Source of the DNA: Phoronis ovalis
Lineage: Eukaryota > Phoronida > Phoronidae
Direction: 5' to 3'
Assembly (NCBI GenBank): GCA_028565635.1
Contig: JAOXYB010037651.1
Span: 1 to 13,527 of the forward strand
DNA length: 13,527 nucleotides
The position numbers and the translations under genes were made by a program. The first letter of the stretch is position 1. Every line of letters starts with the position of its first letter. Below the pieces are notes generated by a model. The model did no database searches. It was given only the letters and a program-made list of their open reading frames with translations, and had not been told where the DNA came from. Positions 9,501 to 13,527 of this stretch are shown piece after piece.

Positions 9501-10436
9501 TGTTTTGATGGCTTAGTTGCTAGTTTTCTGATATTTCCCTGTTTTTACACTGGAAAGAAGGTTGCTTAATTGCTATATAGGATGTATTGGTACGTGGTTA
9601 CAATGTCATAAACTGACTCTGTATGAAATTGTACATTTCTTTGAACAGTGTTTTTCCTACAGTTCCGTGGTTTCTGATTGGTATTTCTGGGTTTACATTA
9701 TCGTGTATTTCTTATAGTATAACCATACTACAAATACATGTACATTGTGGATTCAAATTATCAAATGATATCAGATGTGCTGTTAACAGTATTTTGTGAT
9801 CGTTTTGTTTTTTCAGATGGTTTTGCCTTCTCCCAGGAGGAGCATGGTGCTGTTCCACAGGTAACTATGTAATTTTACTATTATACAATATGCTTAGTTT
9901 TTTTTATGGTTACATGATGTTGATCATCAAGAATGCCAGTAGTTCATTCTTGCTACTGTCATATGGTGAAAGGGATTTCAGATGTTTTAATTTACAAAAT
10001 GTCTTTCTCTTTTCTATCCAAACCAGTGTTCAAGCACATGCTCAACTCTTCTCTTCTTAGATCATAAGAGGTATGCAGAATAGCTATATGACAGCAAGAT
10101 CTGTTGGAAAATTTTCAATCAAAATTTCTATATTGCTACAGTGAAGTAATACTTGGTATTGTCTAAAATGCTGTCAGCGTGATTCCTAGAATGAAAATGT
10201 GCTTTAAGTACCAAACTAGTTGCTTTTCAAAGATTCTGAAAACACATTTAATTAATAAGCATTGGTTCTGTTTGGTTGTTGGGAGAAAATTGTACTGGTA
10301 CGATACTGCTTTCATCAGCATCATCTTGATGCCGTCACATTGTGGCTCTGTTAGAATGTACTAAAAGTGTTTTATATTTTAGGCCGATGTTATCAGAGCC
10401 TATGATAGTACCAAAGTAAAACCTGAAGGGGTGTGA
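479..10436 (+). CDS. ATP8A: ATP8A-type P4-ATPase (aminophospholipid flippase), 3' part of gene, 20 exons
   Basis: The product is a type IV P-type ATPase that moves phosphatidylserine and phosphatidylethanolamine from the exoplasmic to the cytosolic leaflet of Golgi, endosomal and plasma membranes, normally with a CDC50/TMEM30 subunit (family knowledge). Joining 20 exons gives 1893 nt, or 630 residues plus a TGA at 10434-10436, with every splice phase consistent. Visible in order: KGAD (residues 38-41), TGDK (151-154), GDGANDV (266-272), M5-M10 (about 320-535), and a cytosolic tail with GFAFSQEE (600-607) and VIRAYD. The M5 lysine of FYKNI and the M6 asparagine of GLYNV, equivalent to K873 and N905 of ATP8A2, are present. 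The actuator domain, M1-M4 and the DKTGT phosphorylation site must lie upstream. Family members are about 1150 residues long, so just over half is here. The sequence resembles ATP8A1 and ATP8A2 about equally, as expected for a single invertebrate ATP8A. Confidence 0.95.
823..907 (+). CDS. ATP8A: ATP8A exon 2 (N domain, DTVIYERL)
   Basis: Exon of 85 nt, phase 0 to 1, starting with the aspartate that completes KGAD and reading [15 protein letters not shown] to EDFATEG. The acceptor is GTTCCAG and the donor is GTAGGT at 908. The last base, G, joins GT of exon 3 to make the glycine of FATEGLRTL, which matches the family exactly. Confidence 0.94.
908..1370 (+). other. Intron 2, no feature seen
   Basis: An AT-rich 463-nt intron ending in CTTTTGTTAG. 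Several short open frames cross it but none has paired splice sites or recognisable protein content. Confidence 0.8.
1371..1510 (+). CDS. ATP8A: ATP8A exon 3 (N-to-P domain, [12 protein letters not shown])
   Basis: Exon of 140 nt, phase 1 to 0, encoding [19 protein letters not shown] and ending in [10 protein letters not shown]. The acceptor is TTGTTAG and the donor is GTAGGA at 1511. The segment leads from the N domain back into the P domain. It is collinear with vertebrate ATP8A1 and ATP8A2. Confidence 0.94.
1511..1817 (+). other. Intron 3, with an open but unspliced-looking frame
   Basis: A 307-nt intron. From 1617, after TTTTTGCAG, the frame in phase with exon 3 stays open to about 1787, but no plausible GT donor closes it and the residues do not resemble the family. 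I treat it as intron. Confidence 0.75.
1818..1956 (+). CDS. ATP8A: ATP8A exon 4 (P domain, TGDK motif)
   Basis: Exon of 139 nt, phase 0 to 1, with acceptor TTTGCAG and donor GTATGT at 1957. It encodes the [15 protein letters not shown] segment and [16 protein letters not shown]. The TGDK motif is at 1923-1934. In P-type ATPases this P-domain motif helps bind the phosphate and Mg during phosphorylation (family knowledge). Confidence 0.96.
2234..2298 (+). CDS. ATP8A: ATP8A exon 5 (P domain, YSCKLL)
   Basis: Exon of 65 nt, phase 1 to 0, encoding [20 protein letters not shown] then LD. The acceptor is GTTCCAG and the donor is GTAAGT at 2299. It ends exactly after SLD, where the family continues with GTRE or ATRE. 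The next constitutive exon supplies ATRESL. Confidence 0.94.
2473..2547. repeat. Imperfect inverted repeat (hairpin) in intron 5
   Basis: CTAGATGTCAACAGTGGTC at 2473-2491 is answered by GACACCACTAACACCATCTAG at about 2526-2546. The arms share CATCTAG and CCACT on opposite strands with mismatches between, and enclose about 35 bp. It could be a small foldback repeat remnant. The right arm also carries a CTCF-like core on the minus strand. Confidence 0.45.
3031..3090 (+). CDS. ATP8A: Probable ATP8A cassette exon, in frame, 20 residues
   Basis: The 60-nt segment follows a long pyrimidine tract ending CTCACTCTCAG, with a CTAAC branch-point-like sequence at 3016-3020, and is followed by the donor CAG|GTGACT at 3091. 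It is a multiple of three and fits between exon 5 (ends phase 0) and exon 6 (starts phase 0). It has no stop in that frame and would insert a polar, His-rich peptide, [20 protein letters not shown], between SLD and ATRESL. The junction without it already matches vertebrate ATP8A without a gap, so it should be alternatively included. The insert would sit in a surface loop of the P domain. No transcript evidence is available here, and chance co-occurrence of splice sites remains possible. Confidence 0.6.
3623..3795 (+). CDS. ATP8A: ATP8A exon 6 (P domain, [12 protein letters not shown])
   Basis: Exon of 173 nt, phase 0 to 2, encoding [20 protein letters not shown], then the conserved [13 protein letters not shown] and [11 protein letters not shown]. 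The acceptor is TTTTATAG and the donor is GTAGGG at 3796. The split arginine codon (AG plus A) completes CCRVSPLQK across the junction. Confidence 0.96.
3796..4292 (+). other. Intron 6, no feature seen
   Basis: A 497-nt AT-rich intron ending in TTTATATTACAG. No repeat or alternative exon is supported. Confidence 0.8.
4293..4398 (+). CDS. ATP8A: ATP8A exon 7 (hinge motif GDGANDV)
   Basis: Exon of 106 nt, phase 2 to 0, reading [20 protein letters not shown] and then [16 protein letters not shown]. The signature GDGANDV is at 4366-4386. Its aspartates coordinate Mg at the phosphorylation site in P-type ATPases (family knowledge). The donor is GTAAGA at 4399. Confidence 0.97.
4646..4723 (+). CDS. 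ATP8A: ATP8A exon 8 (post-hinge, [10 protein letters not shown])
   Basis: Exon of 78 nt, phase 0 to 0, with acceptor TTTTGCAG and donor GTAAGT. It encodes [20 protein letters not shown] and DYAIAQ, the end of the P domain before M5. Vertebrate ATP8A1 and ATP8A2 have GNEG here, while GVEG is the form I associate with invertebrate ATP8A. Confidence 0.95.
4779..5018. repeat. Tandem duplication, two ~120-bp copies
   Basis: The copies lie at about 4779-4898 and 4899-5018. Both contain the blocks TTAGTCCATTGTCATGTATA, CACACTTTGATAGCTC and TTCATATGCTAGATAAATCT. They differ by a few substitutions (GCC/GTC, CGG/CAG, GGC/GGT, TAG/TAA) and one two-base indel. By eye they are about 95 percent identical, suggesting a fairly recent duplication. 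Confidence 0.9.
4985..5045. repeat. Left arm of inverted repeat bracketing exons 9-10
   Basis: This 61-nt segment, from AAATCTTTTCAAGTAAAATA to CATCAAGATCA, is the reverse complement of 5585-5643 in intron 10, with about five differences. It overlaps the end of the second tandem copy and its 3' flank. Confidence 0.85.
5111..5221 (+). CDS. ATP8A: ATP8A exon 9 (M5 helix, FYKNI lysine)
   Basis: Exon of 111 nt, phase 0 to 0, encoding [20 protein letters not shown] and [17 protein letters not shown]. The lysine codon at 5195-5197 corresponds to K873 of ATP8A2, which is needed for substrate translocation (family knowledge). The donor is GTCAGT. Confidence 0.96.
5413..5487 (+). CDS. ATP8A: ATP8A exon 10 (M5-M6, [11 protein letters not shown])
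   Basis: Exon of 75 nt, phase 0 to 0, encoding [18 protein letters not shown] and TIGLYNV. The asparagine codon at 5482-5484 corresponds to N905 in M6 of ATP8A2, part of the lipid path. The acceptor is TTTTTCTAG and the donor is GTAGGT. Confidence 0.96.
5585..5643. repeat. Right arm of inverted repeat bracketing exons 9-10
   Basis: TGATCTTGATATTATATTTC through CTTGAAAAGATTT is the reverse complement of 4985-5045, with two substitutions, one further change and a two-base deletion. The two arms are about 540 nt apart. Confidence 0.85.
5709..5768. repeat. Degenerate short tandem repeat (AGCACCGGACAA-like)
   Basis: Four loosely spaced units, ATAGCACCAAACA, ATGGCACCGACAA, AGAGCACCGGACAA and TAGCACATGACA, recur every 16-20 nt. 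They are too degenerate to assign to a family. Confidence 0.4.
6116..6238 (+). CDS. ATP8A: ATP8A exon 11 (M6-M7 loop)
   Basis: Exon of 123 nt, phase 0 to 0, encoding [20 protein letters not shown] then [20 protein letters not shown]. It has the same length (41 residues) as the matching part of vertebrate ATP8A1. The acceptor is ATGTGTAG and the donor is GTAAGA. Confidence 0.95.
6497..6575 (+). CDS. ATP8A: ATP8A exon 12 (M7 helix)
   Basis: Exon of 79 nt, phase 0 to 1, encoding [20 protein letters not shown] and SLMVTQ, a hydrophobic helix. The acceptor is TTTTTCAG and the donor is GTATGT at 6576. The final G joins AC of exon 13 to form aspartate. Confidence 0.93.
6576..6910 (+). other. Intron 12, no feature seen
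   Basis: A 335-nt AT-rich intron ending in TTTTACTTTGCAG. It has only a small CCACCAG/CTGGTGG inverted match near 6782-6827. Confidence 0.75.
6911..6972 (+). CDS. ATP8A: ATP8A exon 13 (M7-M8 loop, [11 protein letters not shown])
   Basis: Exon of 62 nt, phase 1 to 0, reading [20 protein letters not shown] then T. It matches the DYLLLGNFVYT region of vertebrate ATP8A1. The donor is GTAAGT. Confidence 0.93.
7219..7275 (+). CDS. ATP8A: ATP8A exon 14 (M8 helix, VCLKAGLE)
   Basis: Exon of 57 nt, phase 0 to 0, encoding [19 protein letters not shown]. It is close to the [18 protein letters not shown] of ATP8A2. The acceptor is GTTTTCAG and the donor is GTAAGT. Confidence 0.95.
7542..7649 (+). CDS. 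ATP8A: ATP8A exon 15 (M9 helix, HLAIWGSI)
   Basis: Exon of 108 nt, phase 0 to 0, encoding [20 protein letters not shown] then [16 protein letters not shown]. The acceptor is TGTTTACAG. The donor GTAAAT at 7650 is weak (A at +5). The join to exon 16 keeps the PEM-to-FWMG spacing of vertebrate ATP8A, which supports this donor. The reading frame stays open past the donor into the downstream mobile element, to a stop at about 7836. Confidence 0.92.
7681..8111. mobile_element. MITE-like element with perfect 16-bp TIRs and ~32-bp repeat core
   Basis: CCTGGGGGGATTACTT at 7681-7696 is the exact reverse complement of AAGTAATCCCCCCAGG at 8096-8111. The flanks CCTGACTG (7673-7680) and TCTGACTG (8112-8119) look like an 8-bp target-site duplication with one mismatch. 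The interior repeats an ACATCCTCTATACC-like unit starting near 7744, 7778, 7808, 7938, 7967, 8003 and 8026. There is no transposase frame, so the element is non-autonomous. An 8-bp duplication would suit a hAT-type source, but the TIR lacks the usual CAGGG start, so I leave the superfamily open. Confidence 0.82.
7744..8056. repeat. Degenerate ~32-bp tandem repeat core of the intron 15 element
   Basis: Units containing ACATCCTCTATACC are spaced 34, 30, then about 4x32, then 29, 36 and 23 nt apart. The last unit continues AAAACCCTGAAAAATGGACC, which resembles the core of the element at 11131-11403. The middle part (about 7835-7920) is diverged or a nested insertion. Confidence 0.6.
8529..8617 (+). 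CDS. ATP8A: ATP8A exon 16 (M10 helix, [11 protein letters not shown])
   Basis: Exon of 89 nt, phase 0 to 2, encoding [20 protein letters not shown] and ALFRDISWK, the last membrane helix. The acceptor is AATTTCAG and the donor is GTGAGT at 8618. GC plus A of exon 17 makes alanine. Confidence 0.95.
8806..8907 (+). CDS. ATP8A: ATP8A exon 17 (cytosolic tail, EEVQE)
   Basis: Exon of 102 nt, phase 2 to 2, encoding [20 protein letters not shown] and [13 protein letters not shown]. It matches the KTLVDEVQELE region that follows M10 in the family. The acceptor is CATCTTCAG and the donor is GTATAA at 8908 (weak +5). The split codon AG plus C gives serine. Confidence 0.92.
   Translation, partial: NPPFGSQVIDGGGSRIRVSVRRSSSSCETKNSP
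9106..9188 (+). CDS. ATP8A: ATP8A exon 18 (cytosolic tail, SLTETARLL)
   Basis: Exon of 83 nt, phase 2 to 1, encoding [20 protein letters not shown] then QSTVSETS. It matches SLTERAQLLKNVF of ATP8A1. The acceptor is CTTTCCCAG and the donor is GTAAGT at 9189. Confidence 0.92.
9189..9816 (+). other. Intron 18, no feature seen
   Basis: A 628-nt AT-rich intron with a good polypyrimidine acceptor, TTTGTTTTTTCAG. No repeat or alternative exon could be supported. Confidence 0.8.
9817..9860 (+). CDS. ATP8A: ATP8A exon 19 (autoinhibitory GFAFS mini-exon)
   Basis: Exon of 44 nt, phase 1 to 0, encoding [15 protein letters not shown]. It corresponds to the conserved GYAFSQ motif in the ATP8A C-terminal tail, which folds back on the ATP site to inhibit the enzyme (family knowledge). 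Here Y is replaced by F. The donor is GTAACT. The motif has its own small exon. Confidence 0.93.
9861..10382 (+). other. Intron 19, with a possible alternative exon
   Basis: A 522-nt intron ending in GTTTTATATTTTAG. It contains the splice-flanked 44-nt segment at 10027-10070, listed separately, and nothing else recognised. Confidence 0.7.
10027..10070 (+). CDS. ATP8A: Possible alternative 3'-region exon of ATP8A
   Basis: The pyrimidine tract TCTTTTCTATCCAAACCAG precedes a 44-nt segment that is open in the frame continuing from exon 19, followed by the donor GAG|GTATGC. Inclusion would add [14 protein letters not shown] and shift exon 20 to a frame that ends at TAA 10417-10419, replacing the conserved VIRAYD end. 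A second acceptor-like TTCTTAG lies inside at 10054-10060. It has no family similarity and may be a chance arrangement. Confidence 0.25.
10383..10436 (+). CDS. ATP8A: ATP8A terminal coding exon (VIRAYD, stop TGA)
   Basis: This exon begins GCC after the acceptor TATTTTAG and encodes [17 protein letters not shown], then TGA at 10434-10436. It matches the EVIRAYDTTK carboxy-terminus of vertebrate ATP8A1 and ATP8A2. The exon continues into the 3' UTR. Confidence 0.94.
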   Translation, partial: ADVIRAYDSTKVKPEGV

Positions 10437-11130
10437 TACAGTCAATGAGGTCATCATCAACAATATGTTTTGCACAAATAAGCAAAGAAATCTTTCATTG
10501 CAGGTGCATTTGAAAGACATGACATCCAGCTTTCATGATCTGTAGTTTTGTAGAAATTAAATATTGATTCACGAAACAGAATATCCATAATGTCAGATTA
10601 AATTGCATGCTATAATTCTATTATCACCGTAAAAAATTAACATAGTTTCATGGCAGTATTGTTTTAGCTATTGAAATTCAGGGACTTCAGAACAAGCAGT
10701 ATTGTTTAACTCATCGTACCATTTATTTACAGGTATATAGCACCAACTGTCTTAAAGGTTATGATGTAACTTTTGTTTACTGGTTTAGTGTGTTTAAATG
10801 TGTATTCAAGCGTTGATTTAAGAGAGGGGCTATCAAGGCATATAGATTGTGCTTTAAATCTAATCTCAGAATGCACCAAGTTGCTGTTTTGTACACACCA
10901 TATTTTTCTAAACGGACACGCTGTGCATGTATTTAAATTTTGTTACTTTCTGAAGTATGATGTATACAAACTTAGTTGTCATCCCTTGGGTTTAATAGAG
11001 GCGAAGTTTATTAGAAAATGGTTGTTATTTTGTTGAACAACCTTCGAGGAGAGTAGGCCAATTAAAGGACCAATAGGCGTCTATTTGGAAAAATATGATT
11101 GTAAAATTCAAGAAAATTTCTTGGGAAAGA
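10437..11130 (+). other. ATP8A 3' UTR and flank
   Basis: AT-rich non-coding sequence follows the stop. The true transcript end cannot be fixed from sequence. Candidate poly(A) signals are at 10556, 11842 and 12090. An open frame at 10773-11036 has no recognisable protein content, and I do not call it. Confidence 0.6.
10556..10561 (+). terminator. Candidate poly(A) signal ATTAAA (proximal)
   Basis: ATTAAA lies 120 nt after the ATP8A stop codon, the nearest common hexamer variant. The downstream sequence is not clearly GU-rich, so this is a weak candidate. Confidence 0.3.
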
Positions 11131-11403
11131 CCTGGCAGGGAGGCACTTACAGATAAGATGAATACGGGTGCCACCCAAATGGGCATCTTTTTCACTGATA
11201 TATCTCTAATAATGGGTCCACACTTCACCAAAGTGTCCCTAAAATGGGTAAACTGTTCAGCAAGAGGGAAAACTTAAAAATGGGTTCTTTTTTATAACAA
11301 AAACCCTAAAAATGGGTCCATTTTTAAGACCAAAATCCAAAAATGAGCAAATACTTTAAGCCACCCCCCCGGTCTAAACATATGGTCAGTACCCCCGGGG
11401 GAA
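11131..11403. mobile_element. MITE-like element with ~32-bp tandem core, imperfect TIRs
   Basis: The left end CCTGGCAGGGAGGCACTTAC (11131-11150) and the right end GTCAGTACCCCCGGGGGAAC (11384-11403) are imperfect inverted repeats, matching at about 11 of 20 positions. The interior is a ~32-bp array containing AAAAATGGGTCC. It has no protein-coding content. The end type (C/G run followed by an AGTAC- or AGTGC-like motif) and the core resemble the intron 15 element. The boundaries are tentative. Confidence 0.5.
11178..11350. repeat. Degenerate ~32-bp tandem repeat, six units
   Basis: The marker AATGGG starts at 11178, 11211, 11243, 11279 and 11311, with AATGAG at 11342, giving spacings of 33, 32, 36, 32 and 31. 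The best-preserved unit reads CCCTAAAAATGGGTCCATTT. Confidence 0.75.
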
Positions 11404-11841
11404 CCCCTGTAGTTGCTTTAAGCACTAGCCAAACTTTCTGTATCTGTTCCTCCCTTGGATTATTGTATCTGTTCCCCAGTTGCTTGCAGCATCATGTTTT
11501 AGTCTGATGAATTATTATTTTTTAAAAATTGTGATATATATTGTCTGATGGTTGTGAGGTATAATATAAGCATACATGTCAATTTTCTTTAATAAGACAA
11601 ACAACCTTCCCGAACAAAATTATTTACTGTCATTTATGACAGAACAGCTAAGGAACAATGTAAGTACTATAGAAGCATTTTTACTCGGAATTTGGTGTAA
11701 GGAATTGTTTATTTTATTCCAATTGTTGCATGTGCAATATTTGTGATTTGTTGTATGTTCAGATGTTGTTTAACCATAAATGGAAAATACATTGTATTTT
11801 GTCAAAATGTTTTTGTAGGCAAATTACTGCAGATTGTAACC

Positions 11842-11847
11842 ATTAAA
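11842..11847 (+). terminator. Candidate poly(A) signal ATTAAA (distal)
   Basis: ATTAAA is preceded by TGTA elements (TTTTTGTAGG and GATTGTAACC) and followed at once by a GT-rich stretch, TGTGTTTATGT. The context is better than at the proximal site, but it would imply a 1.4-kb 3' UTR spanning the mobile element. Confidence 0.3.
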
Positions 11848-11890
11848 AATGTGTTTATGTAACTCGCGCCAATTACTTAAAACCTTGTGT

Positions 11891-11950
11891 CACTAGAGGG
11901 TGCTACAATTATATCTTAAAAATCTCAGACCGAAGAAAGGGTTACAACAG
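11891..11950. repeat. ~60-bp dispersed repeat, copy 1, with CTCF-like motif
   Basis: The copy starts CACTAGAGGGTGCTA, close to the vertebrate CTCF core, and continues with an AT-rich part, then ACCGAAG and GTTACA blocks shared with copy 2 at 12349-12406. The two copies are about 80 percent alike by eye. Flanking sequences are unrelated. Confidence 0.65.
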
Positions 11951-12089
11951 ACTATTTGCATACACTTGATGGCAGTACCATTGGACCCGTTCGATCCCAG
12001 GTTTCTTAGCTGATAACAATACACGGTTTTTAAAACCCAACTTTAGAAATGCATGCAGTGGTGAAATTTAATCAAAGTGATACAATGTT

Positions 12090-12095
12090 AATAAA
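12090..12095 (+). terminator. Candidate poly(A) signal AATAAA
   Basis: The canonical hexamer lies in TTAATAAATATAAG, 1.65 kb after the ATP8A stop. It may or may not belong to this gene. Confidence 0.25.
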
Positions 12096-12348
12096 TATAA
12101 GTTTATGTATTAAAATACTAAGGTAACTTACAAAAAAGAAATTATTTCTTAAACCAACGGTAACAAGATTTTGTTTTGGTTTTGTCTCAGTATGCAAAGA
12201 ATATGGCATTTTGTGAATGAATTGCGCAAGCGCACGGCAAACTATGTCATTGTTCATTCGCAAAATGGCACATGCTGGGAAGGTTTGGGTTCATGACTCG
12301 TGGCTCCACCAAGTCCATGGGAATGATCCATGCTGTGGCTGTATCAAA

Positions 12349-12406
12349 CACTAGATGGTGCTAGAATAATATATAAGATCTCCTACCGAAGCAAGCGTTA
12401 CAGTAG
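12349..12406. repeat. ~60-bp dispersed repeat, copy 2, with CTCF-like motif
   Basis: The copy starts CACTAGATGGTGCTA in the same orientation as copy 1 and shares the ACCGAAG-AAG-GTTACA blocks. The similarity begins exactly at the CTCF-like motif. Confidence 0.65.
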
Positions 12407-13221
12407 GTTTCTGAGTTATGCCGTCTCCCGATACAGTACTAAATACTGGTTTGTGACAGTTACTCAGATTTTTCTGACGTCGTCAGCTTAGTCTGTTAGG
12501 GAATCACAGAATCCCAAATTCCATAAGGATCATTCATGCAAAGCGAAATGTTGTTATACATACCTGGGATACATACACGAGCACAATTCACATTTAGTGA
12601 CCATTCAGCCTACTCAGGTACTTGCATGTATTTAGAGGAATAGGGGAAAACTTATTTTCCTACAGGATTGGTGTGAAAGGGTCATATTTTATATTCGTGC
12701 GGTGGGATTCATTGAATTGTATTTGATCTTATTTCGGTCTGTGAAATGTGATAAACCTTATATATTTTATTTCCATGCTTTACAATTGCAATAATTTTGT
12801 TTATGCAATTAGATTATCATTTTTTACTTCTGTGCAATAAGATTGAATACTTTTCCCTACCCCTTCATTTCCGTCTCGGATACAGTATTTGCAGAATGAA
12901 AGCATGATAAACAAGTAACAGTTGTGGCATAGCCCCCCACCAGATAATTTGATAATAATTGTACTGATATGTGATGATTATCAATATATCAACTTGGAAG
13001 AAAGACATCATGCAAAGCCAATAATTTTTGCTGCCTTATAACAGCAACCCTAACTATTTAAAAAAACATGGACATGCAATTTTAGCTAATTAAAAGGACA
13101 AACAAAAGTATAGATAGTTTTTTCCTTTGAGTAGGTCCTGTTACCTGTACAGTTACAATTTTCGGTGAAATTGTTAAGATTTTGAAATGTAAAATGTACA
13201 TTTGTATACTAGCGATATTTT
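12407..13221. other. Non-coding flank, nothing recognised
   Basis: AT-rich sequence without a supported gene on either strand. Small palindromes occur at 12435-12449 (CAGTACTAAATACTG) and 12474-12486 (CTGACGTCGTCAG). Confidence 0.65.
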
Positions 13222-13527
13222 TATGCCCATCACTATGTATAGTGAATGGGCATATAGTCGTAGGGTATGCGGCGGCGTATTTAACCTTTTCTTTGTCTCG
13301 CTATAACGGCTTCAGCTTTCGTTAGATCATCTTCGTATTTGGTACAGGTCAAAGCACAGGTCGAATATAATTTTGACCTCGATTACTTCCAACCATGTTT
13401 GTACCCGAGAGTGCACCTCATGTTGCACCCATTTCGGGAAAGACGAAACATTGACTTGACGATTCGAAGGTGGATTCACGAAGGCCATGGGTTGGTGGGC
13501 GTATTAGGCCAGGTGACATTTCAAAAT
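13222..13527. mobile_element. Left end of a dispersed repeat opened by a near-perfect palindrome (cut by window edge)
   Basis: TATGCCCATCACTAT at 13222-13236 pairs with ATAGTGAATGGGCATA at 13239-13254, leaving only a two-base loop and one bulged A. Immediately after it, base composition shifts to a noticeably GC-richer stretch (GGGTATGCGGCGGCG onwards) that runs to the window end, unlike the flanking AT-rich DNA. A terminal hairpin at the edge of a compositionally distinct block is typical of a foldback or MITE-like element. No open reading frame of note is seen, and the family is not identified. Confidence 0.45.

Noticed and set aside
10773-11036. Plus-strand 87-codon open frame in the 3' flank
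   Set aside because: The composition is that of translated AT-rich non-coding DNA. There is no motif and no sign of a separate gene.
11025-11277. Overlapping open frames on both strands across the second element
   Set aside because: They arise from the ~32-bp repeat array and element termini. They have no transposase or other protein features.
11985-12000. GTTCGATCCC resembling a tRNA B box
   Set aside because: There is no A box at the right distance and no cloverleaf can be drawn, so neither a tRNA nor a tRNA-derived SINE is supported.
12072-12263. Minus-strand 63-codon open frame
   Set aside because: It lies in low-complexity AT-rich flank and has no recognisable motif, splice context or family resemblance.

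Overview
This is AT-rich animal genomic DNA. One protein-coding gene occupies roughly positions 1 to 10.4 kb on the + strand, split into many short exons with GT-AG introns. The translated exons are collinear, almost without gaps, with the C-terminal half of an ATP8A-type P4-ATPase, a phosphatidylserine/phosphatidylethanolamine flippase. The sequence style (for example GVEGLQA after the hinge motif, where vertebrate ATP8A1/2 have GNEG) and the repeat content suggest an invertebrate with a single ATP8A gene. A marine deuterostome or spiralian is likely, but I cannot name the species.

Layout: positions 1-478 are intron, and the start of the gene lies upstream of the window. Twenty constitutive exons run from 479 to the TGA at 10434-10436. 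Their splice phases agree at every junction and they encode 630 residues: the end of the N domain (KGAD), the P-domain motifs TGDK and GDGANDV, membrane segments M5-M10, and the C-terminal tail with the autoinhibitory GFAFS motif. A further 60-nt, phase-0, stop-free exon with strong splice signals lies in intron 5 (3031-3090). It looks like an unrecognised cassette exon. A weaker alternative exon lies in intron 19 (10027-10070).

The introns hold informative structure. Intron 8 has a ~120-bp tandem duplication. Part of it recurs in inverted orientation in intron 10, so exons 9-10 (M5-M6, 186 nt, frame-neutral) are bracketed by complementary sequences. Intron 15 carries a 431-bp element with perfect 16-bp terminal inverted repeats, a probable 8-bp target duplication and a core of ~32-bp repeats. 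A second element with the same kind of ~32-bp core lies 3' of the gene (about 11131-11403).

From 10437 to 13527 there is 3' UTR followed by non-coding flank. It contains candidate poly(A) signals, a pair of ~60-bp repeats that each begin with a CTCF-like motif, and, at the right edge, the start of a dispersed repeat opened by a near-perfect palindrome. No second protein-coding gene, tRNA, rRNA or CRISPR array was found.
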